Assembly: GCA_039187815.1 (NCBI GenBank)
Contig: JBCCZI010000009.1
Coordinates: 1-64,000 of the forward strand
Length of the DNA stretch: 64,000 nucleotides
Direction: 5' to 3'
Source: Thermohalobaculum sp039187815
GTDB lineage: Bacteria > Pseudomonadota > Alphaproteobacteria > Rhodobacterales > Rhodobacteraceae
Shown: positions 26,596 to 35,555 of the stretch, one piece after another
Layout of the letters: every line of letters starts with the position of its first letter
Position numbering within the stretch: the stretch's first letter is position 1
Position numbers and translations under genes: made by a program
Notes under the pieces: generated by a model
Told to the model about the DNA's origin: nothing
The model's database searches: none
Seen by the model: the letters and a program-made list of their open reading frames with translations, nothing else

Positions 26596-27540
26596 ATGGC
26601 CGGACCGGTGTTGATCTATGCCGAGGAGGCGGTCGAGATCCTCGACCACCTCGCCCCTCGGTTCCCGCAGGAGCGGCTTCTGCCCGTGGTCGAGGCGTCG
26701 GCCCTCGATGCCGCGCTGGACGAACAACCGGACTGCGTGTTCGCCATCAAGGGTCCGGGTCTGCCGACCGAGAGCTATGCTCGGATCCTTGCCCAGCCCT
26801 CGGTGCGCTGGTTCCATGTGGGCGGCTCGGGTTATGAGCACATCGCTGGCCGCTGGGATCCGTCCCGGGTGCAGGTCACCAATTCGGTGGGCGTGCTGGC
26901 GCCGTTTCTGGCCGAGACCTGCATCGGCGCCATCCTGGCTTTGAATCACGGACTGATCGCCTATCGTGACCAACAGCGCGCGCGCCTGTGGCAAGGCATT
27001 CCGTTCCGGCCGTTGGCGGGGCAATGCCTTCTGGTGGTGGGGGCTGGCGCGATCGGGGGAGAGCTGGCGCAGCGGGCCGCGGCGCTAGGGATGCGGGTCA
27101 TCGCGCTCCGCCGCTCAGAGCAGCCGGTCGAGGGCGCAGAGCTTCGCCCGGCGGAGGCCTTGTGGGACAGCCTTCCCGAGGCGGACATCGTGAGCGTGCA
27201 TCTGCGCCTGACGCCCGAGTCCACCGGCCTCTTTGATGCGCGCGCGTTCCAGGCCATGAAGCCGGGGGCGCTGTTTCTCAACACCGCGCGCGGGGGGCAT
27301 GTGGTTGAGGCCGACTTGATCGCAGCACTCAGCGCGGGCCAGTTGCGGGGCGCCTATCTGGATGTGACGGCGGTCGAGCCCTTGCCGCCCGAGAGCCCGC
27401 TCTGGGAGGCGCCAAATCTTCTGATCTCGCCTCACAGCGCGGATGGGGTCGACGATTGGCCGCTGCGCTTTGCCGATCTGTTCGCGGCCAATCTCCAGGC
27501 GTTCCGGGCGGGCGGGCCGCTCACAAATCCCATCGGATGA
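26596..27540 (+). CDS. D-isomer 2-hydroxyacid dehydrogenase family protein
   Basis: 314 residues from ATG 26596; ATG 26578 is an in-frame alternative. The NAD-binding Rossmann segment LLVVGAGAIGGELAQRAAAL is clear. The catalytic set of the family appears as Arg in SVHLRLTPES, Glu in VTAVEPLPPES and His in ISPHSADG. It is cytosolic, about the size of hydroxypyruvate or glyoxylate reductases (GhrA-like), but the substrate is not readable. It stands 61 bases after the fadB-type gene and may be expressed separately. Confidence 0.88.
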   Translation: MAGPVLIYAEEAVEILDHLAPRFPQERLLPVVEASALDAALDEQPDCVFAIKGPGLPTESYARILAQPSVRWFHVGGSGYEHIAGRWDPSRVQVTNSVGVLAPFLAETCIGAILALNHGLIAYRDQQRARLWQGIPFRPLAGQCLLVVGAGAIGGELAQRAAALGMRVIALRRSEQPVEGAELRPAEALWDSLPEADIVSVHLRLTPESTGLFDARAFQAMKPGALFLNTARGGHVVEADLIAALSAGQLRGAYLDVTAVEPLPPESPLWEAPNLLISPHSADGVDDWPLRFADLFAANLQAFRAGGPLTNPIG

Positions 27541-27595
27541 CGCAAACGGGGCGCCCCGTCGACCGAAGCGCCCCACCTGCCTCACTCGTCGCGGC

Positions 27596-28558
27596 TCAGC
27601 GTTCGCTGAACTGGTGCAGCGGAGCCTGCCCCGTCACCGGATCCTGGCGGTTGTAGCCGGTATGGGCATTCCACGGGTCGTGCCGTGTCTTGCGCCGGGG
27701 CCCCTCGACTTGCCCGCCGCGCGGCTTGGTGGGGCGGGCTGGGCCGCGGGCAACCCGGTCCTGGCCGCGCCCGCCGGTCCGGGGACGCCCTCGATCGCTT
27801 CGGAACGCGCCCTGGTCGCCGCGGACCCTATTGCCGCGGTCGCCCCGCACAACGCGGTCTCCGCGACCACGGCCGCCCGCGCCCTCGCCCCGGCGGTCGC
27901 GTCGCTTACCAGCATCGGCATGACGGTCGCCGCGGGCCGGGCGCCCGCGCTCCTCCTTGGGCCGCCAGCCGAGGTCGCGGGCAATTCGGCGGCCATCGGC
28001 ACCAAAGCCCTGGCGGGGCTTGCGGTCTTTGAGCCGCGCCGGCTCGTCCGAGCGATCCCGCCCGGTGCGCAGCCCCTCGACAAACCCGCGGCGATAGGCG
28101 GTGCCGCCCGTCGGACCTTTGGGCCCAGGATCCCGGTGGCGCACCCGATCCTTGGGTCCGCGGCGGTCGCGATGGACGACCCGATCCTTGGGGCCGCGGT
28201 CGTCGTGAAACACCCGATGGCCGCGGTCTTTGCGCGGATGGCTATAGCCATAGTCATAGGGCCGGTGACGCCGGATCGGCCGCCCATCGGGGCCGTCATA
28301 GTCATAGATCGACACGCTCACCGACGCGGTGCCGCCGGGATAGACCGGATAGGGCTCGGCATAGACCGGGGCCACGCCATAGCTCGGCGGCGGGGCCGGC
28401 ACATAGTCGTCATAGAGCTCGGGTCCCCCATAGGCCGGCTCATAGGCCACCCCGTATCCGCCGGCCGCATGGGGCGTGTAGCAGCCGCCCAGCAGCATCA
28501 GCGCGGCCAGCGCGCCGAGCGCCGAGCGAATCGGTTTCGTCCGCAGAGGCATGTGCAT
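27596..28558 (-). CDS. Lipoprotein with Arg/Gly/Asp-rich low-complexity tail
   Basis: 320 residues from ATG 28558, after GGGGAGGG. A type II signal peptide with lipobox LGGC (Cys 26) predicts a lipid-anchored envelope protein. Residues 27-90 are Tyr/Pro-rich (YGVAYEPAYGGPELYDDYVP). The remaining 220 residues are a highly charged low-complexity region with repeated GPKDRV and DRGR-like units, very high in Arg, Gly and Asp. It resembles the RcnB-like and other positively charged envelope proteins only loosely. The 55-base gap to the convergent dehydrogenase gene contains the palindrome ACGGGGCGCCCCGT. Function is unknown. Confidence 0.7.
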   Translation of the reverse strand: MHMPLRTKPIRSALGALAALMLLGGCYTPHAAGGYGVAYEPAYGGPELYDDYVPAPPPSYGVAPVYAEPYPVYPGGTASVSVSIYDYDGPDGRPIRRHRPYDYGYSHPRKDRGHRVFHDDRGPKDRVVHRDRRGPKDRVRHRDPGPKGPTGGTAYRRGFVEGLRTGRDRSDEPARLKDRKPRQGFGADGRRIARDLGWRPKEERGRPARGDRHADAGKRRDRRGEGAGGRGRGDRVVRGDRGNRVRGDQGAFRSDRGRPRTGGRGQDRVARGPARPTKPRGGQVEGPRRKTRHDPWNAHTGYNRQDPVTGQAPLHQFSER

Positions 28559-28766
28559 ATCTCGGCCCTCCCCAGCCGGTTTCAACCCCCACTGAACGGG
28601 TGGTGCCGCGGCTTCCGGCGCCGACTTCACGGAACCGTCAGAGCCCGCGTGTCCGCGTCCAACCCACCCCAGCGGGCAAATGCGACATCGCCGAGACGAT
28701 TTTTGGCGCGATGGCGGGATCTGAGTTGCGACATGCTCGCGCCCGTGTTCAGCCACGAGGCCCGCC

Positions 28767-29909
28767 ATGACCGTCAACGCGACCGACCTCCAAGCCGTCA
28801 CCCGTCCGATCCAGGACGCGCGCGGCCTGCCTAATGCTTGCTATGTCGATCCCGCCTTCCATGCGCAGGAGACGCAGAGGCTGTTTGCCGCCGGCTGGGC
28901 GGGCCTGGCCTTTGCCGCGGATGCGCCCGAGCCCGGCGATGTGCGCCCAGTCGAGTTTCTGGGCCAGCCGCTGCTCCTGGCGCGCGACCTCGACGGCGGC
29001 TTGCGGGTCTTTCACAATGTCTGCCGGCATCGCGGCATGATCCTGGTCGAGAGCGCGACCACGCTGCGCCGCGCCATCCGCTGCCCCTACCACTCCTGGT
29101 GCTACGAGCTCGACGGTCGCCTCCGCACGACACCCCATGTGGGCGGGCCAGGAACCAACCGCCACGACTGCATCGACCGCGCCTCGCTCGGGTTGCTCGA
29201 GGTGCGCAGTCACATCTGGATGGGCGTTGTGTGGATCAATCTCGACGGCAAGGCGCCTGCCTTTGTCGACTATGCCAGCGGCCTGCTCGCGCGCTGGGCC
29301 GAGTTCGAGCGCCCGCTGACCGCCGCGACGGACGGGTTCTTTGATCTCGAGGTGCGCTCGAACTGGAAGCTGGCGGTCGAGAACTATTGCGAGAGCTATC
29401 ACTTGCCTTGGGTGCATCCGGGGCTGAACAGCTATTCCCGGCTCGAGGACCACTATCACATCGAGGCTGCGGGCGAGTTCTCCGGCCAGGGCACCACGGT
29501 CTACCGCCCGCTCTTGTCCGAGGATGGCCGGCGCTTCCCGGAGCTGGCCGATCTCGCGCCGCATTGGGCCGAAGGGGCCGAGTACACCGCGCTCTATCCC
29601 AATGTCCTGCTGGGCGTCCACAAGGACCACTGCTTCGCCATTCTGCTCCAGCCCAAAGGCGTGGATCACACCATCGAGCGCGTCGGCATCCACTACTTCG
29701 AGGCCCAAGTGGCCGGTGACGATTGGGCCGCCATGCGCAGCCGCAACACCGCCATGTGGCGCGAGGTGTTCGAGGAGGACATCTTTGTCGTCGAAGGCAT
29801 GCAGCGCGGCCGCCATGCCACGGCCTTCGATGGCGGACGCTTCTCGCCGGTGATGGACAGCCCCACCCATTGTTTTCACGCCTGGGTGGCGGAACGGATG
29901 ATCGGCTGA
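28767..29909 (+). CDS. Rieske non-heme iron oxygenase, betaine/choline type
   Basis: 380 residues. The Rieske cluster ligands are C86-x-H88 and C106-x2-H109 (NVCRHRG and CPYHSW). The mononuclear iron site is in ENYCESYHLPWVHPGL, with H212, H217 and the acidic bridge just before. This set matches the choline monooxygenase, GbcA and stachydrine demethylase group, which oxidise N-methyl groups of quaternary amines with O2 and electrons from a separate reductase. The dimethylglycine-dehydrogenase-like and sox genes downstream support glycine betaine or a related betaine as substrate. No reductase gene (GbcB type) is in the window. Confidence 0.88.
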   Translation: MTVNATDLQAVTRPIQDARGLPNACYVDPAFHAQETQRLFAAGWAGLAFAADAPEPGDVRPVEFLGQPLLLARDLDGGLRVFHNVCRHRGMILVESATTLRRAIRCPYHSWCYELDGRLRTTPHVGGPGTNRHDCIDRASLGLLEVRSHIWMGVVWINLDGKAPAFVDYASGLLARWAEFERPLTAATDGFFDLEVRSNWKLAVENYCESYHLPWVHPGLNSYSRLEDHYHIEAAGEFSGQGTTVYRPLLSEDGRRFPELADLAPHWAEGAEYTALYPNVLLGVHKDHCFAILLQPKGVDHTIERVGIHYFEAQVAGDDWAAMRSRNTAMWREVFEEDIFVVEGMQRGRHATAFDGGRFSPVMDSPTHCFHAWVAERMIG

Positions 29910-29966
29910 CCGTTTCCCGGTAGAAGAGGGGGCGATCATCGCACACTCTCACAGGGGATTGAGATC

Positions 29967-30707
29967 ATGCAGGACGGTCTGATCAGAAAGATCTGCGCCG
30001 AGGCCTTCGGCACCTTTTGGCTGGTGTTGGGCGGTTGCGGCAGCGCGGTTTTGGCCGCCGGGGCGCCGGAGGTGGGCATTGGCTGGCTCGGCGTGTCGTT
30101 TGCGTTCGGGTTAACGGTGTTGACCATGGCCTATGCGGTCGGGCCGATCTCGGGCGGGCATTTCAACCCCGCAGTGTCGATTGGGCTGGCGGTGGCGGGC
30201 CGTTTCAACCGAGACGAACTCGCGCCTTATGTGGCGGCCCAGGTAGGCGGCGCCATTGCGGCGGCCTTTGTGCTCTATACGATCGTGTCCGGGCAGACGG
30301 AGTTTGCAGGCGTCGGCGGGTTCGCCTCCAACGGCTATGGCGAGCTCTCGCCCGGGGGATACAGCCTCGGCGCGGTGCTGCTGACCGAGATCGTGATGAC
30401 GCTCGCCTTTCTGGTGATCATCCTCGGCGCGACGGCCAAGGGGTCTCCGGCCGGTTTTGCTCCCATCGCGATCGGGCTGGGGCTCGTGCTGATCCATCTG
30501 ATCTCGATCCCCGTCAGCAACACCTCGGTGAACCCCGCGCGCTCGACCGGGGTGGCGTTATTCGCGGAGACTGGGGCGATGGCGCAGCTCGGGATCTTTT
30601 GGGTGGCGCCTATCATCGGCGCGGTGCTTGGCGGACTGCTGTGGACGCGCCTTCTGGCCCCCGATGAGAGACAAGCGGGGGACAGTGGTACGGGCAGCGA
30701 TGGCTGA
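29967..30707 (+). CDS. aqpZ: Aquaporin Z-type water channel
   Basis: 246 residues with six membrane helices. The two NPA loops are intact: GGHFNPAVSIGLA and NTSVNPARSTGVA. The first helix (FGTFWLVLGGCGSAVLAAG) and the narrow-pore residues fit the water-selective AqpZ branch rather than glycerol facilitators. It sits in the inner membrane. It lies between the betaine oxygenase gene and the dimethylglycine-dehydrogenase-like gene, which suggests a link with osmolyte turnover. The next small gene starts eight bases before its stop. Confidence 0.93.
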   Translation: MQDGLIRKICAEAFGTFWLVLGGCGSAVLAAGAPEVGIGWLGVSFAFGLTVLTMAYAVGPISGGHFNPAVSIGLAVAGRFNRDELAPYVAAQVGGAIAAAFVLYTIVSGQTEFAGVGGFASNGYGELSPGGYSLGAVLLTEIVMTLAFLVIILGATAKGSPAGFAPIAIGLGLVLIHLISIPVSNTSVNPARSTGVALFAETGAMAQLGIFWVAPIIGAVLGGLLWTRLLAPDERQAGDSGTGSDG

Positions 30708-30951
30708 CACTCCCGTCACCGAGGAGACTGACAGCGCGGTTGACGCCGCGCTGATCCGGGCGCACGCGCAGGGTGACCAGGCCTTGCTCGCGCGCCTCTA
30801 TGCCGAAACGGCCGAGGCCGCACGGCGGGCCGGCGACACCGACCGCGAGGCCTTTTTTCTGACCCATGCCTATGTCTTTGGGCTGCAAAGCGGGGCGGCC
30901 GATACCGCCCGCATGCACGCCCGTCTGATTGCCCTCGGCCGCGAGGAGTGA
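30700..30951 (+). CDS. Small helical protein overlapping aqpZ
   Basis: 83 residues from ATG 30700, eight bases inside the end of aqpZ. The product is helical with a TPR-like pattern (IRAHAQGDQALLARLYAETA followed by a second helix pair) and no membrane segment. No family is recognised. Codon usage matches the neighbours and the overlap implies coupled translation, so it is probably a real gene in the same transcript as the aquaporin. Confidence 0.6.
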   Translation: MADTPVTEETDSAVDAALIRAHAQGDQALLARLYAETAEAARRAGDTDREAFFLTHAYVFGLQSGAADTARMHARLIALGREE

Positions 30952-31130
30952 GAGGACGGCACTGATCCACTTCCAAACCGCGGAAGCGCATTTTGGATCA
31001 AAATCGGAACATACCATTTGAGCCACATCCGCTGCTCGATGTCGGAATCGACCCGCCCTTTGCCGCGTTCGGCAAGCGCCTGGCGGAAAAATCTGCTTGA
31101 GTGGCAGGCGGCAAAAACCGGGAGAGCGTC

Positions 31131-33557
31131 ATGCAAACCAGCGCACGGGTCGTCGTCATCGGAGGCGGCGTCGTCGGCTGCTCCGTCCTTTACCACCTCG
31201 CGCGGGCCGGCTGGACCGATGTGATGCTGCTCGAGCGCTCTGAGCTGACCAGCGGCAGCACCTGGCACGCCGCCGGCGGCTGTCACACCATCAACGGCGA
31301 TCCAAACGTCGCCAAGCTGCAGAAATACACCATCGATCTCTACAAGGAGATTGAGGAGGCCTCGGGCCAGGCCACCGGGTTTCACATGACCGGCGGCGTG
31401 ATGCTCGCCTCGACGCCCGAGCGCTTTGACTGGCTGAAATCAACCGCCGCCAAAGGCCGCTATCAGGGGATCGAGGTCGAGGTCATCACCGCCGAGCAAG
31501 CGCATGAGATCATGCCGCTGCTCGACCCCGCCCATTTCGTCGGCGCGCTGAAAACCGTGGTGGATGGGCATCTCGATCCCTCGGGCGTGACCCATGCCTA
31601 TGCCAAATCGGCGCGCAAGCTGGGGGCGGCGATCCATACGCACACCATGGTCTCGGGGCTGACCCGCAGCCGCGAGGGTGGATGGATCGTCCACACCGAC
31701 AAGGGCGATGTCGTCTGCGAGCATGTGGTGAACGCTGGAGGACTCTGGGCGCGCGAGGTCGGGCGCATGGTCGGCCTCGAGCTGCCCGTGCTCGCCATGG
31801 AGCACATGTATCTGCTGACCGAGGATATGCCCGAAGTGGCGGTCATCAACGAGACGACCGGCAAGGAGGTCGTCCACGCGGTTGATTTCGACGGTGAGCT
31901 GTATCTGCGCCAAGAGCGCGGCGGCATGCTGATGGGCACCTATGAGAAGGCCTGTGTGCCCTGGTCCGAGCGCCAGACGCCCTGGGAGTTTGGCCACGAG
32001 CTGCTCCAGCCTGATATCGACCGGATTGCGCCGAGCCTCGAGGTCGGCTTCGAGCACTTCCCCGCCTTCCAGAACGCCGGGATCAAGCAGATAATCAACG
32101 GTCCCTTCACCTTCGCGCCCGATGGCAACCCGCTGATCGGGCCGATCCGGGGGCTGCCGGGCTTCTGGTCGGCCTGCGGCGTGATGGCGGGCTTCAGCCA
32201 GGGCGGCGGCGTGGGGCTCGCGCTCGCCAACTGGATGACCTCTGGCGATCCGGGCTTTGACGTCTGGGCTATGGATGTTGCGCGCTATGGCGGCTGGGCC
32301 AGCATGGCCTACACGAACCCCAAGGTGCAGGAGAACTACTCCCGCCGCTTCTCGATCAAATTCCCCAACGAGGAGTTGCCGGCCGCCCGCCCCTACAAGA
32401 CCACGCCGATCTATGACCGGTTGTCCACACTGGGCGCGCAATGGGGCGACAGCTGGGGGCTCGAGGTGCCGCTGTGGTTCTCGCCCGATGGCACCCGCGA
32501 TGTGTTTGCCTGGCGCCGTTCGACCGATTTCCCGCATGTGAAGGCCGAGGTCGCTGCAGTGCGCCAGGGCGTGGGCCTGATGGAGATCTCTGGCTTTTCC
32601 AAGTTCGAGGTGACGGGGCCGGGTGCGCGCGACTGGCTTGATCGGGTGCTCGCCTGCCGGATCCCCAAGCCGGGGCGCATGACGCTCGCGCCGATGCTCA
32701 AGCAGGACGGCAAGCTGATCGGCGATCTCTCGGTCTCGTGTTGGAGCGATGAGCGCTTCTTCATGGCCGGCTCGGGCATGGCCGAGGAGTACTATCTCCG
32801 CTGGTTCCACGACCATTTGCCCGCCGATGGCTCGGTCCGGGTCGAGGCGGTGGGCCTCTCGGTGTGCGGGCTCTCGATCGCCGGGCCGAAATCGCGGGAG
32901 CTGCTGTCGCGGCTGACCCAGGAGGATCTGTCGAACCAGGCGTTCCGGTTCATGGCGGTGCGCCGCATGGATCTGGGCTTTGCGCCCTGCGATGTGGCGC
33001 GGGTCTCGTTCACCGGGGATCTCGGCTACGAGATCTGGATGAAGGCCGAGTACCAGCGCCATGTGTTCGAGCGGCTGCTCGAAGCGGGCGCGGATCTGGG
33101 CCTGCGCCTGTTCGGTTTGCGCGCGCTGAACGCCATGCGGCTCGAGAAGAACTTCGGCGGCTGGGCGCGCGAGTACCGCCCGCTCTACGGCCCGCTCGAA
33201 GCCGGGCTCGACCGTTTCGTCGCCTATGAGAAGCCGGCCGACTTCATCGGCAAGACCGGCGCCCTGGCCGAGCGCGACAGCGGCGGCACGCTGCGCCTGA
33301 AGACTTTTGTGCTGCAGGCGAAGGATGCGGATGTCATCGGCGATGAGCCCATCTATCTCGGTGAGGATTGCGTCGGCTGGGTCACCTCGGGCGGCTTTGC
33401 CCACAATTCCGGGGCCTCGATGGCGATGGGCTATGTGCCAAAGGAGCACGCTGCGGCCGATGGCCCCTGGCACATCGAGCTGCTGGGTGAGAAGCTGCCC
33501 GCGGCGCTGCAGCACGCGCCGATCTGGGACGCCAATGCCGAAAGGATGCGGGGCTGA
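31131..33557 (+). CDS. Dimethylglycine dehydrogenase-like FAD/GcvT protein
   Basis: 808 residues from ATG 31131, after GGGAGAG; GTG 31101 is an alternative. An N-terminal FAD-binding segment (VVVIGGGVVGCSVLYHLA) is followed by SGSTWHAAGG, where the His aligns with the residue that holds FAD covalently in dimethylglycine dehydrogenase. The C-terminal half is a glycine-cleavage T-type folate domain (SFTGDLGYEIWMKAEY, GLRALNAMRLEKNFGGWARE). Such enzymes demethylate dimethylglycine or sarcosine and pass the methylene unit to tetrahydrofolate. Its stop shares one base with the soxB start. Confidence 0.9.
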   Translation: MQTSARVVVIGGGVVGCSVLYHLARAGWTDVMLLERSELTSGSTWHAAGGCHTINGDPNVAKLQKYTIDLYKEIEEASGQATGFHMTGGVMLASTPERFDWLKSTAAKGRYQGIEVEVITAEQAHEIMPLLDPAHFVGALKTVVDGHLDPSGVTHAYAKSARKLGAAIHTHTMVSGLTRSREGGWIVHTDKGDVVCEHVVNAGGLWAREVGRMVGLELPVLAMEHMYLLTEDMPEVAVINETTGKEVVHAVDFDGELYLRQERGGMLMGTYEKACVPWSERQTPWEFGHELLQPDIDRIAPSLEVGFEHFPAFQNAGIKQIINGPFTFAPDGNPLIGPIRGLPGFWSACGVMAGFSQGGGVGLALANWMTSGDPGFDVWAMDVARYGGWASMAYTNPKVQENYSRRFSIKFPNEELPAARPYKTTPIYDRLSTLGAQWGDSWGLEVPLWFSPDGTRDVFAWRRSTDFPHVKAEVAAVRQGVGLMEISGFSKFEVTGPGARDWLDRVLACRIPKPGRMTLAPMLKQDGKLIGDLSVSCWSDERFFMAGSGMAEEYYLRWFHDHLPADGSVRVEAVGLSVCGLSIAGPKSRELLSRLTQEDLSNQAFRFMAVRRMDLGFAPCDVARVSFTGDLGYEIWMKAEYQRHVFERLLEAGADLGLRLFGLRALNAMRLEKNFGGWAREYRPLYGPLEAGLDRFVAYEKPADFIGKTGALAERDSGGTLRLKTFVLQAKDADVIGDEPIYLGEDCVGWVTSGGFAHNSGASMAMGYVPKEHAAADGPWHIELLGEKLPAALQHAPIWDANAERMRG

Positions 33558-34828
33558 TGAAGGGCTATTCGCTCTGGCAGGTCATCAAGAACGGACTGAA
33601 CGGGCAATCTTACTGGGACCCGGTCTGGGGTCGGCCCGAGCCGAAGCCGTTCTATGACGTGATCATCGTGGGTGGCGGCGGGCACGGGCTCGCCACGGCC
33701 TATTATCTCGCGAAAGAGCACGGGATCCGCAACGTCGCGGTGCTCGAGAAGGGCTGGCTCGGCGGCGGCAATGCCGGGCGCAACACGACCATTGTGCGCT
33801 CGAACTACATGATCCCGGGCAACACCGAATTCTATGAGCACAGCCTCAAGCTCTGGGAAAATCTCTCCCACGAGCTGAACTACAACGTCATGTTCAGCCA
33901 GCGGGCCCATGTGAACCTGGTGTTCACGCCTGGACAGCGCGATGCCATGGCGCGGCGCTACAACATCATGCGGCTGAACGGTATCGATGGAGAGTACTGG
34001 GATCAGAACACACTGCGCCGCCGGGTGCCGCAGATGTCGATCGACGAGGGCCGGTACGAGGTGCTGGGCGCCTATGTCCAACCGCGCGCCGGCACCGCTC
34101 GCCATGACGCCGTGAACTGGGGGTTTGCGCGGGCCGCGACGGCGCTGGGCGTCGATATCATCCAGAACTGCGAGGTCACGGGCTTTGTCCGCAAGGCCGG
34201 CGCCGTCGTCGGTGTCGAGGTGCGCCGCGGCCAGTCGACCCACGAGATCTATGCCGAGAAGGTGGGCATGGCGGTCGCGGGCCACACCAGCGTGCTGGCG
34301 CACAAAGCGGGGCTTGGCCGCCTGCCGATCGAGACGCACAAGCTTCAGGCCTATGTGTCCGAGCCGATCAAGCCGATCCTCGATTGCGTGGTGGTGTTCG
34401 GGGGGCCGGGCCATTTCTATATCAGCCAGTCCGACAAGGGCGGCATGGTCTATGGCGGGGATCTCGACGGCTACAACTCCTATGCGCAAAAGGGGAACCT
34501 GCCCGTCTACGCGGATGTGGCCGCGAACTGCATGGCTGTCATGCCGTGCCTCGGGCGCGTCAAGCTGCTTCGGCAATGGGCCGGCGTGATGGACATGTCC
34601 ATGGACGGCTCGCCGTTTATCACCAAGACCGATGTGCCGGGGCTCTATCTGAATGCCGGCTGGTGCTATGGCGGGTTCAAGGCGACGCCGGGCTCGGGCC
34701 ATGTGTTCGCCCATACGATCGCCCAGGATGAGCCGCATTGGGCGAACCGGCGGCTGACGCTCGATCGCTACCGCACCGGGCGGCAGATCGACGAAGCGGG
34801 CCATGGCCCGTACCCCAAGGCGCATTGA
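33557..34828 (+). CDS. soxB: Sarcosine oxidase subunit beta
   Basis: 423 residues, as expected for the flavin subunit of heterotetrameric sarcosine oxidase. The FAD motif is DVIIVGGGGHGLATAYYLA, followed by LEKGWLGGGNAGRNTTIVRS, typical of SoxB. The C-terminal GWCYGGFKATPGSG is also a family mark. SoxB oxidises sarcosine to glycine together with SoxA, SoxD and SoxG. The neighbouring genes overlap by one base on both sides. The gene that follows is an acetyltransferase, not soxD as usual. Confidence 0.96.
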   Translation: MKGYSLWQVIKNGLNGQSYWDPVWGRPEPKPFYDVIIVGGGGHGLATAYYLAKEHGIRNVAVLEKGWLGGGNAGRNTTIVRSNYMIPGNTEFYEHSLKLWENLSHELNYNVMFSQRAHVNLVFTPGQRDAMARRYNIMRLNGIDGEYWDQNTLRRRVPQMSIDEGRYEVLGAYVQPRAGTARHDAVNWGFARAATALGVDIIQNCEVTGFVRKAGAVVGVEVRRGQSTHEIYAEKVGMAVAGHTSVLAHKAGLGRLPIETHKLQAYVSEPIKPILDCVVVFGGPGHFYISQSDKGGMVYGGDLDGYNSYAQKGNLPVYADVAANCMAVMPCLGRVKLLRQWAGVMDMSMDGSPFITKTDVPGLYLNAGWCYGGFKATPGSGHVFAHTIAQDEPHWANRRLTLDRYRTGRQIDEAGHGPYPKAH

Positions 34829-35280
34829 TGGCCAGCGATGTGATCGACGCACCGGTGGTTCTCGCCCCGGCCGGGATGGACGAGATCCCGCTGATGGCGC
34901 GGTTCTACACCGCGATGTGCGCCGCCCATGGCGACGACTTCCCCGAGCCGGCGGCGGCGGCCAAGATCGGCCGCATGTTGACCGCGCCGGGCCAGCAGGC
35001 CGTGCTGTTCTGGCGAGGCGAGGTGGCTGTGGCCTATCTGATGTGGGCCGATCTCGGCGATCATCTGTTCGTGCGCAATTATTGCGTGGCCGAGGGGCTG
35101 CGCGGCCAGGGCCTCGGCCGGGCGCTGTTCGAGCGTTGGCGTGCGACCACCGATGGCCGGCCCGTGCGCCTCGAGACCTCGGTCGAGCCGGCGTTTCGGT
35201 TCTGGCAGGCGCTCGGCTTCTCCGAATGGAGCACGGGCCTCAGGACCGACGCCCAAGACGCATCGAAGGAGATCCCCTGA
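34828..35280 (+). CDS. GNAT-family N-acetyltransferase inserted in the sox operon
   Basis: 150 residues from ATG 34828, which shares one base with the soxB stop; its own stop shares one base with the soxD start. The GNAT fold is shown by the acetyl-CoA pyrophosphate loop VAEGLRGQGLGRALFERW (an R/Q-x-x-G-x-G/A type) and the final FWQALGFSEWS strand-helix. N-terminal segments fit GNAT motifs C and D. Acceptor substrate is unknown. Its perfect coupling on both sides says it is translated with the oxidase subunits, so it may act on a related amine, on an intermediate, or on the oxidase itself. Confidence 0.88.
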   Translation: MASDVIDAPVVLAPAGMDEIPLMARFYTAMCAAHGDDFPEPAAAAKIGRMLTAPGQQAVLFWRGEVAVAYLMWADLGDHLFVRNYCVAEGLRGQGLGRALFERWRATTDGRPVRLETSVEPAFRFWQALGFSEWSTGLRTDAQDASKEIP

Positions 35281-35555
35281 TGCTGCGCATTCCCTGTCCG
35301 TTTTGCGGGCTCCGCGACCACACCGAGTTCGTCTATGAGGGCGATGCGACGGTCGACTATCCGGCGCTCGATGCCTCTGAGCAGGCTTGGTATGAGGCGG
35401 TCTTTCTGCGTAGGAACCCGCGCGGCGCGCATTTCGAGTATTGGCACCACACAGCAGGCTGCCGCGCGGTTCTGATCGTCGAGCGGGACACGCTCACGCA
35501 CGAGATCCGCTCGGCGCGCCTCGCGCACGGTCCCACATCCGAGGCCGTGGCATGA
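35280..35555 (+). CDS. soxD: Sarcosine oxidase subunit delta
   Basis: 91 residues, typical of SoxD. The zinc-binding N-terminus is RIPCPFCGLRDHTEFVYEGD with a C-x2-C pair, and the later EYWHHTAGCRA supplies the remaining His and Cys ligands. It is a small structural subunit of the heterotetrameric sarcosine oxidase. It overlaps the acetyltransferase gene by one base and soxA by four bases (ATGA). Confidence 0.95.
   Translation: MLRIPCPFCGLRDHTEFVYEGDATVDYPALDASEQAWYEAVFLRRNPRGAHFEYWHHTAGCRAVLIVERDTLTHEIRSARLAHGPTSEAVA

Noticed and set aside
30952..31130. Glycine riboswitch ahead of the demethylation genes
   Set aside because: No tandem aptamer cores were seen; only a five-base CTTCC/GGAAG hairpin near 30980, which is too weak.
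31440..33515. 691-codon minus-strand frame opposite the dimethylglycine-dehydrogenase-like gene
   Set aside because: Same shadow effect; no ribosome site, no domain, and a real conserved gene lies on the other strand.
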